The position numbers and the translations under genes are program-made. The notes under the pieces are model-generated. The model did not search any database. It was given only the letters and a program-made list of their open reading frames with translations, and was not told where the DNA came from. From Fomes fomentarius (lineage: Eukaryota > Basidiomycota > Agaricomycetes > Polyporales > Polyporaceae): a stretch of DNA of 64,000 bases. Position 1 is the first letter of the stretch. Each line of letters begins with the position of its first letter. The stretch is taken from assembly GCA_022606135.1 (NCBI GenBank), contig JABYQN010000001.1, positions 3,782,001 to 3,846,000 of the forward strand, in the 5' to 3' direction. Below are positions 57,256-64,000 of this stretch, in pieces.

Positions 57256-58483
57256 ATGGGTACCCCAGATCAGCAGACTCCCCCATTGGTTCCACCTGGT
57301 GGTGGACTGCAGCTGCCCCAAGGACAAGCTGGTGCACAGCCTGCTGCACCAGACCCCATGCAGGTGCTTGCACAATCCATGGCTCTACTTACTCAATCCA
57401 TGATGGCACTTGTAACTGCCACCACCACCTCCAGCACCTCCAAGGCTGTGCAGAAGCCTGCTCCCTTTAAAGGAGAACAGGGAGGCAAAGCATGTTGTTT
57501 CCTGGCTGCCTTCACCATGTGGGCCATGTCCCAAGGCAGTGCCCTCAAAGTTCTAGGGTAATCTGACATGAGCACAGGATGACCAGTGGATCTGTACCTG
57601 TGCTCTCATACATGCAGGATGACACTGCCATGTGGGCCACACCAGCCATGGAGGTGCTCACACAGGGTAACATCCTCTACAATGGTGACTGGAACAAATT
57701 TCACGGTCAGTTCAAGGCATGCTTCGAGACAGTGGACAAAGCTGTAGATTTAAAGGAATGCCTTCGAAAACTCTGGCAAGGGACCCTTACTCTCCTAGAG
57801 TATGCTGCCCACTTCAATGAACTGGCTGGTTGCACAGGCTACTCACTGCAGGACCTTCATGATCGGTTCTATGAGCACCTCTCTAGCGCCATAAAGGACG
57901 AACTCATACACACTGCTTGTCCTATTGCCTCCCTAGATGACCTGATCAAGGTAGCTGCAAACATCAATGTTTGAATCTGTCAACGGCATGCAGAGAAGGC
58001 ATGTGAGCATGGATGCATGACAGCATTCCCCACCCCTAAGGTCCACATCACTTGTCATACGACTCCATTCACCCCTCCAGCCACACCCCTAATACCAAGG
58101 AGGTTAATGCCACCTGCACATGCAACGAGTTCAATTGCATCATGCGAGGGAAGTGCTATGGCTGTGGCTCCACTGTGCATGTGAAGAAGGATGGTGGTTA
58201 TGATTGCAAGATCTGCAACTACTGTCGGTGTGCTGGTCACCACAAGGTTGTGTGCATGGACAAGTTCATGAAGAAGGTCTCTGCTCAGCACATTGCTGCC
58301 ACTGTGGAAGAGGTTGGTGAGCTGCAGACTGCAGCAGCCACTGCTACCCCCACTGCCCCAGATCACAGCGCTCTACTTGCGCAACTCCTCGAACAGCAGA
58401 AAGTGCTGGCTGCACAGATTGAGTTGTTGCAGTGGTCTTTTAGAGCAGGCACATGCAAAAGCTGCTGCAGCAGTGCCCTCTGA
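57256..58483 (+). pseudogene. Element C gag
   Basis: It starts MGTPDQQTPPLVPPGGGLQL and includes DPMQVLAQSMALLTQSMMAL. A capsid-like region follows (DWNKFHGQFKACFETVDKAV, LWQGTLTLLEYAAHFNELAG), then a Cys-rich knuckle-like module in CYGCGSTVHVKKDGG and CKICNYCRCAGHHKVVC. Frameshifts and stops separate these blocks, for example at 57559 and 57972. Confidence 0.82.
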
Positions 58484-58492
58484 TATGTCTAC

Positions 58493-61400
58493 TACCCCAA
58501 CCCCCAATGTTTCCCCTGCATGCATGTACAATAGTGTCAGTTTGTGTACAATTCCCAAGTTGAATTCTTCCAGTTTGCACTTTCATGTTAGCGTGCTTTT
58601 AAAAAATTGTCAATGTAGTATATGTACAGCAGCTATGATAGATTCTGAAGCAACAGCTCTTTTTATCAGTCGATGTTTTGTTACCAAGAACCAAGTCTTC
58701 CTTCACCCTTTGCACCGTAGCATTCCCCTTCTCAATATTCAATATTGATGGTACAAACAATGCAGCAGGAAGTATTACACATTACACTAGGCTACAACTC
58801 TCCATGGGCAATTATGTAGAGCAGCTCGAGTTCTTGGTTATGGACTTGGGTCCCAAGGACGTGGTGTTAGGACTTCCATGGTTATGCAAGGTCAATCTGG
58901 ACATTGACTGGGAGAAGGGTACCATGGAGTTAGAAGAGGAAGAACTGGAGGCAACCAGCACTAAATGGACCCCAGGGATCAAGCGGATTGCCACCAATTG
59001 GGTGCAGTGTCAGAAGTGGTGGAAGGACAAGGTACTGGAGGACACCACAGAGGAGCTGTGGTGTGCAGCCAGATACACTTACTCAATCAAGTTGGCACAG
59101 AAGGCAAACCAGGACAAGCCCAAGTGGATGTTTGAGGAGATTGTGCCAGAGGAGTACCACCAGTATTGCAAGGTCTTCTCTGAGACAGAATTGGAACACC
59201 TCCCAGAGCACAAGCCTTACGACCATGCCATCAATCTCAAACCGGATGCCCCTGAAACCCTCCAGTCTAAGGTATACTCTATGCCTCCAAATGAGCAGGA
59301 GAAGCTGGATTGGTTCTTGGAGGATAACCTATGTAAAAGGTACATCATTCTGTCCAAGTCACCAATGGCATCCCCTGTCTTCTTTGTCAAGAAAAAGGAT
59401 GTCAAGCTCCACCTTGTCCAGGACTACTGCAAGCTTAATGATCTCACAGTAAAGAACTGCTACCCCCTTCCCCTTGCTTCGGACATCATCAGCCATCTTC
59501 GTCAAGCCAAGTACTTTACCAAGTTCAATGTATGCTGGGGCTACCACAATGTCTGGATCAAGGAAGGCAACAAATGGAAGGCTGCATTTGTCACCAACCA
59601 GGGGTTGTTCAAACCACAGGTCATGCTCTTTGGGCTCACCAATTTGCCAGCTACGTTCCAGGCCCTCAAGAACTCCATTTTTGCTAATCTCATTGCTGCT
59701 GGAAAGGTTGCCATTTACCTGGATGATATCCTCATCTTTAGCAGTACACTTGAAGAGCACTGACAGGGTGTTACAACAACTTCAGGAGCACAACCTCTAC
59801 CTACACCTAGAGAAATGCGAGTTTGAGCAGACCAAAGTGGAGTATCTAGGTCTCATCATCTGCAAAGGACAGGTTGCAATGGACCTGGTCAAGGTGTGGG
59901 CTGTCACCCAGCACCCAGGAACCTGCACAAGCTGTGAGGAATCTTAGGGTTTGCCAACATCTACCACTGGTTCATATGCGACATCTCTTGCCGTGCCCAT
60001 CCTCTTAATGACCTAACCAAGAAGGACATACTGTGGACATGGGGTCTTGCTCAGCAATGTGCATTCCAGGCACTGAAGGACACCTTCACAAGCGAACCGG
60101 TTCTGATCTCCTGGGAGCCTAACCAGCCAATGCAAGTCAAGGTGGATGCCTCTGGATTCACAACTGGTGGAGTACTGCTCCAGAAACTGGATGACAAGCT
60201 TTGGCACCCTGTGGCTTTCCAATCAAAGTCTATGTCAGATGCAGAGTGGAACTACAAGATCTTTGACCACAAGATGCTGGGAATCATACGAGCTCTAGAG
60301 GATTGGCGACACTACCTCGAGGGTCTGCCAAATCCCTTTGAGATCATCACAGATCGCTACAATCTCAAGTACTGGCGTACTGCTCAGAATCTCACCTGTT
60401 GTCAGGTCCAATGGTCCGTATACCTCAGCTGCTTTGATTTCCATCTCACCCACAAACCTGGCAAGTACAACACACAGGCAGATCTGCTTTCCTGGCTTCC
60501 CACCCACCAGGTGTCAGATGCTGATGACAACCAGGAGCAATTCATCCTTGGGCCAAAGCAGTTCACCACACTCTCTGCCACACTCACTGGTACCAGCTCT
60601 CTGGAGCAGGAAATCTGAGATGCACAGGTCCAGGACTTTGAAGTCGTTGATGCAATTCAGGTAATTAAGGAGAAAAGACCTTGTAAGCTGACAAGCGGTC
60701 TTCTGAAATGGGAGGTGGAGAATGGTTTGATCTACCATCATGGAAAGCTCTACATCCCCCTGGGAGGGGACCTGTGCAAGCGCATCACCTTCCTTTGCCA
60801 TGATACTCTAGCCTCAGGGCACCCAGGAAGGAATGGAACACTAAAGCTGGTCAGCCATCTTTACTGGTAGCTGCAGCAAGCTGTGTTTGTGCAGAAATAC
60901 ATGGAAGGATGCAAGACCTGTCAGCACCATAAGGTGCCCTGGCACCCACAAGGTACTCTACACCCCCACAACATCCCTGAGGGGCTCTGGCAGACAATGG
61001 GCGTCAACCTCATCACTGGACTTCTGCTTGTCAATGGGTATGACACCATCATCATTGTGTACTGCGGCCACTACAGCAAGCAAGTTCACATACTGCCCAC
61101 CACATTGAATGTCACAGCAGAGGGTGCTGCAGATATCCACTACTGCAAGATCTTCTGTCTCCATGGAATCACCAGTAAGATTGTTTCTGACCATGGACCT
61201 CAGTTTGCAACCCGTTTCATGAAGGCACTATACAAGAAGTTGGGCATTCAGCATGCACTCACCATGGTGTACTACCCCCAGTCCAATGGTCAGATGGAAC
61301 ATGCTACCCAGGAGGTAGAGAAGCACCTTTGCCTTTTCACCAATACACATCAGGACAATTGGGTCAACCATGTCCCCACTGCTGAATTTGTGCTCATCAG

Positions 61401-62169
61401 TTGCCTACACTCTGTGCTTAACATGTCACCCTTTGAGGTCATATACGGATATTGCCTGGAATTCACGGTGCCCATTGGCAGCCCCTTTCAATTCCCCATC
61501 CTGGAGCAACAACTCAAGACACTATGAGAGGTTCAATGAGAGGCAGAAGCTGCACTGCGGATGGAGAAGAAGACTATGAAGAAACAGTTTGAACAGTCGA
61601 AGCCAAAGCCTCATTAGTTCAAGGTGGGCAACCAAGTCTGGATGGACTCCAACAACATCATGATCCACCAAGCAAGCTGTAAGCTAGGCCCTCGACAACT
61701 TGGTCCCTATGTGGTAGTAGAACAAGTGGGTGACCTTGCTTACTGACTCCAGCTACCCAGGCACAATGTCATCCACCTCGATTGTCTAACTCCATGGACA
61801 GGCAATAAGGTCAATGGCAAACTACCTCTGGAGCCAGACCCAATTGAGGTTGAGGGTGAACTGGAGTACAAAGTTGAGGAGATCTTGGATAGCTGCAAGT
61901 ATTGGAACCAATTCCAGTATCTGGTGCACTGGAAGGGTTACAGCAAAGGCGACAACAGCTGGGAGCCTGCAAAGAATCTTACACACTGCCAGGAACTCAT
62001 TGACACATTCCACAAGCATAGCCCCAACACCCCTCATTGCATCTCTGCTGCAATTCTCCAATCTCTGCCCTGGCAACCCCTAATAACTTCACAGAGACTA
62101 CCCCCACACTATACGAGTGGGAGTCTGGACACCTATTCAGACGTGGATCCGTTGAGGACCAACAGATGA
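58493..62169 (+). pseudogene. Element C pol with chromodomain
   Basis: The protease site is altered to MIDSEATALFIS (DSG expected). RT holds SPMASPVFFVKKKDVKLHLV and VAIYLDDILIFSS. RNase H starts MQVKVDASGFTTGGVLLQKL, with a stop separating it from RT. Integrase begins after a TAG replacing Trp near 60868. Its first Asp is Asn (MGVNLITGLLL), while SDHGPQF and GQMEHATQEVE keep the others. The chromodomain is well preserved: YKVEEILDSCKYWNQFQYLV, then HWKGYSKGDNSWEPAKNL. Reading stops at 62169, just before the polypurine tract. Confidence 0.87.
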
Positions 62170-62170
62170 T

Positions 62171-62179
62171 AGGAGGGGG
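62171..62179 (+). promoter_or_regulatory. Polypurine tract of element C
   Basis: AGGAGGGGG lies 4 bases before the LTR start TGTCACAG. Confidence 0.75.
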
Positions 62180-62183
62180 TTGA

Positions 62184-62816
62184 TGTCACAGATGCAGTAC
62201 CAGTGCCTTTTTCAGCACCTCTTTTTCATCACTCTGTTACCATTTTGTCACACCCCATCACCCTCTGTTACCCCAGTCACTCTGGTAGCTACCCACTTCC
62301 CCTGTTATCCTTACCCTTCTCTTGTTTTTGATCCCCTTCCCTTTGGTTTCCCACATGACTCATTTTTGTTCACCCTGACTCCCACCCCCTTGTGACTCCC
62401 CATGACTCACTCCCCATTGTTGTTTGGCATCATTTGATCCCCAGTAGTATATAGGACTAGCTAGTGCCCTCCCTAGTCCCCATCTCGACCTCTTGGTCAC
62501 TGGGACTAGGTGAGTAGAATCCCCTGCCTGTATGCATGTTCTCCATACTAATAGATACCTTGGTCACTGGGACTAGGGACTAGTCTGTCGCATCGTGTGT
62601 GAAGGCTAGCTGTCAACAATTTTGTGCCTTTTGAGCTGGTCATTGCTTTGTCCTCGTTGAGTTTGTCCCTCTCTCTCTCCCCCGCTCTGCCTTTTGGCTC
62701 CTCACTGCCTCACCCTATAGACTGCTGCTGATCAGTGTCTAGAGGCTCAGTGTCAAGTTGCCGCGACAGACCTGAGGGGCCGCATCAATGTGTGTGTCAG
62801 AAACCTGTTTGTGACA
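62184..62816 (+). repeat. 3' LTR of element C, 633 bp
   Basis: It begins TGTCACAGATGCAG and ends TTTGTGACA with 6-bp inverted termini. It contains a TATA-like stretch (GTATATAGGAC) near 62449 and repeated CTAGTCCC and CTTGGTCACTGGGACTAG blocks downstream that could be promoter or R-region elements. The same LTR lies inverted at 40188-40820. Confidence 0.85.
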
Positions 62817-63816
62817 TTTCTCATCATCATTTTCACTGAGTAAGTCATGTTGTTTTCCACCAGTGCCATTCTCTTCTTCATCCCCTTCTGTTGAAACATG
62901 AGAGTTTTAGTACAACCAATGACACTTCTGGCCTGGATTATACCCTATCAACATACAATAAGCTTCTGCATGTTACTGCTTACAGACTTACTGGTACCTT
63001 AGATATGTCCTTATTTGGTTATTTACATTCCTTTAAGTTACTTATAAGGCTTACACATCATCCTGTATTTCCTTACATGTTTGCTTAGTACAAATGCAAA
63101 TTCATCCTTTGTTGCTTGCTTCCCTGCTCTCTTGCATGCTTGCTCTGCTTGCTTCAATACCTTCCCTAGTGCATTTATGTTGATTGCCTCACCCTCATCC
63201 AGGTCAGCCATCATCTGACTCCTTTGCAGCCAGACAACACTTCTTTTCAGGAGAGGTGATGTTGTCATCCTTGGAGGATGACTCATCTGAGTCCAAAATG
63301 GTGATGACTTGCTTCTGTTTGCAAGACACTGAAGGCTCACCCATCTTCCTGGCAGGTTTGGTTGTCAAGAGGTATAATAGTATGGTCTGAGAGGTTGCCT
63401 CAATGCTACTTCCTTGAGCCTTAGTCTTGGCCTTCAGGGCCTCAGCTTCAGCAGCAACTCACTTTCTTTCAGTTGGAATACTGACATGTTTACTGTGCCA
63501 TGCAGAAGGGTTAGTGGTTAGCAAAGCACATTTGGCAGAGTTCAACAGCATGGTGGAATGGCAGAGACTTGGACAGGGGACAGATATGATGTATAAATAA
63601 GTCAGTTTGGGCCATGGAGTGAGATTCATTGTGATATTACATTGCATAATCATTGATGTTGCTACAGGTAAAGAGACTACAATGAGAAAGAGCTATACAG
63701 TTTGATGGGTATAAGTTCTAGTATGGGTATGCCTGCCTCAACCCTCAACATGGACCCACATGGTTTTGGGTCCAAGTACCCATGTGGGTCATCCAGACCC
63801 ATGCCATTGCCTAAGC

Positions 63817-64000
63817 AGACCCACCCCATGCACAAATTATATAGTATGTATGTTATAGACTAAGAAGCTGGCTGCAACATCACAGCTATACTTTGTTATG
63901 AAATCAGGTATGTTCATCTGTCTTTGCATGTAACAGGCTGTACATGCAAACAAATTTCTACACCTCGAACTTATATGCCCTCCATAGCCTTGTTCAGCTG
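63817..64000 (+). pseudogene. Second copy of the captured MID1 fragment, cut by window edge
   Basis: This is the inverted counterpart of 39005-39188. It carries the same CpG-decayed MID1 exon-intron-exon piece in the sense orientation, ending at the window edge inside the segment. Confidence 0.82.

Larger units (their letters stand above)
57230..62816 (+). mobile_element. Ty3/Gypsy element C (chromovirus), 5' LTR missing
   Basis: This is a different Gypsy family from L and R, with gag, protease, RT, RNase H, integrase, chromodomain, polypurine tract and a 633-bp LTR. Its left end is the 3' boundary of element R, so its 5' LTR and leader are displaced or lost. Reading frames are interrupted many times and key catalytic residues are changed, so it is inactive. 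Confidence 0.9.
62184..64000 (-). repeat. Right arm of 1.8 kb near-perfect inverted repeat, cut by window edge
   Basis: This is the reverse complement of 39005-40820, starting exactly at the LTR terminus and running to the last base of the window. The real arm may continue beyond 64000, possibly into the AT-rich NTPase region. Confidence 0.92.

Noticed and set aside
1..64000. CRISPR arrays, operons or bacterial regulatory sites
   Set aside because: No regular spacer-repeat array was seen, and introns, tRNA form and gene content are fungal.

Overview
The window looks like nuclear DNA of a filamentous basidiomycete, most likely a wood- or litter-decaying agaricomycete. The evidence is many short spliceosomal introns of about 50-60 bases, two AA9-type lytic polysaccharide monooxygenase (LPMO) genes, a stand-alone adenylate-forming reductase, a MID1 calcium-channel subunit, and Ty3/Gypsy elements with chromodomains. 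No species can be named from the sequence alone.

From 1 to about 31 kb the DNA is gene-dense and ordinary in composition. In order it carries MID1 (cut by the window edge), an ASXH/DEUBAD-domain chromatin protein, a small secreted protein, an AA9 LPMO, an NRPS-like adenylation-carrier-reductase enzyme, a lysine-rich disordered protein, a UCH37/UCHL5-type deubiquitinase, a cysteine-rich zinc-finger-like protein, a tRNA-Gly(UCC), NC2-alpha (BUR6/DRAP1), the GINS subunit SLD5, a degenerate-looking second AA9 gene, two hypothetical genes, an aldehyde dehydrogenase (ALDH) and a short-chain dehydrogenase. ALDH and its disordered neighbour are duplicated as an inverted, decayed copy at 31.4-34.0 kb, with the short-chain dehydrogenase at the centre.

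From about 34 to 64 kb the window is a repeat island. It opens with an AT-rich, six-exon gene that is fully open (973 codons). It encodes a P-loop NTPase with a C-terminal segment resembling the restriction-endonuclease-like part of Crinkler-related fungal proteins. Next comes a 1.8 kb inverted repeat whose arms (39.0-40.8 and 62.2-64.0 kb) are almost identical. Each arm holds a 633-bp LTR and a CpG-decayed fragment of the MID1 gene found at the start of this same window. Between the arms lie two copies of one Ty3/Gypsy family in head-to-head orientation (L at 41.9-47.9 kb, minus; R at 47.9-57.2 kb, plus), followed by a different Gypsy element (C, 57.2-62.8 kb).

Element R carries, between pol and its 3' LTR, an extra sense-strand reading frame of about 800 codons that matches no standard retrotransposon domain I recognise. 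All three retroelements are defective. Many of the lesions are C-to-T or G-to-A changes at CpG, as expected where repeats are methylated.
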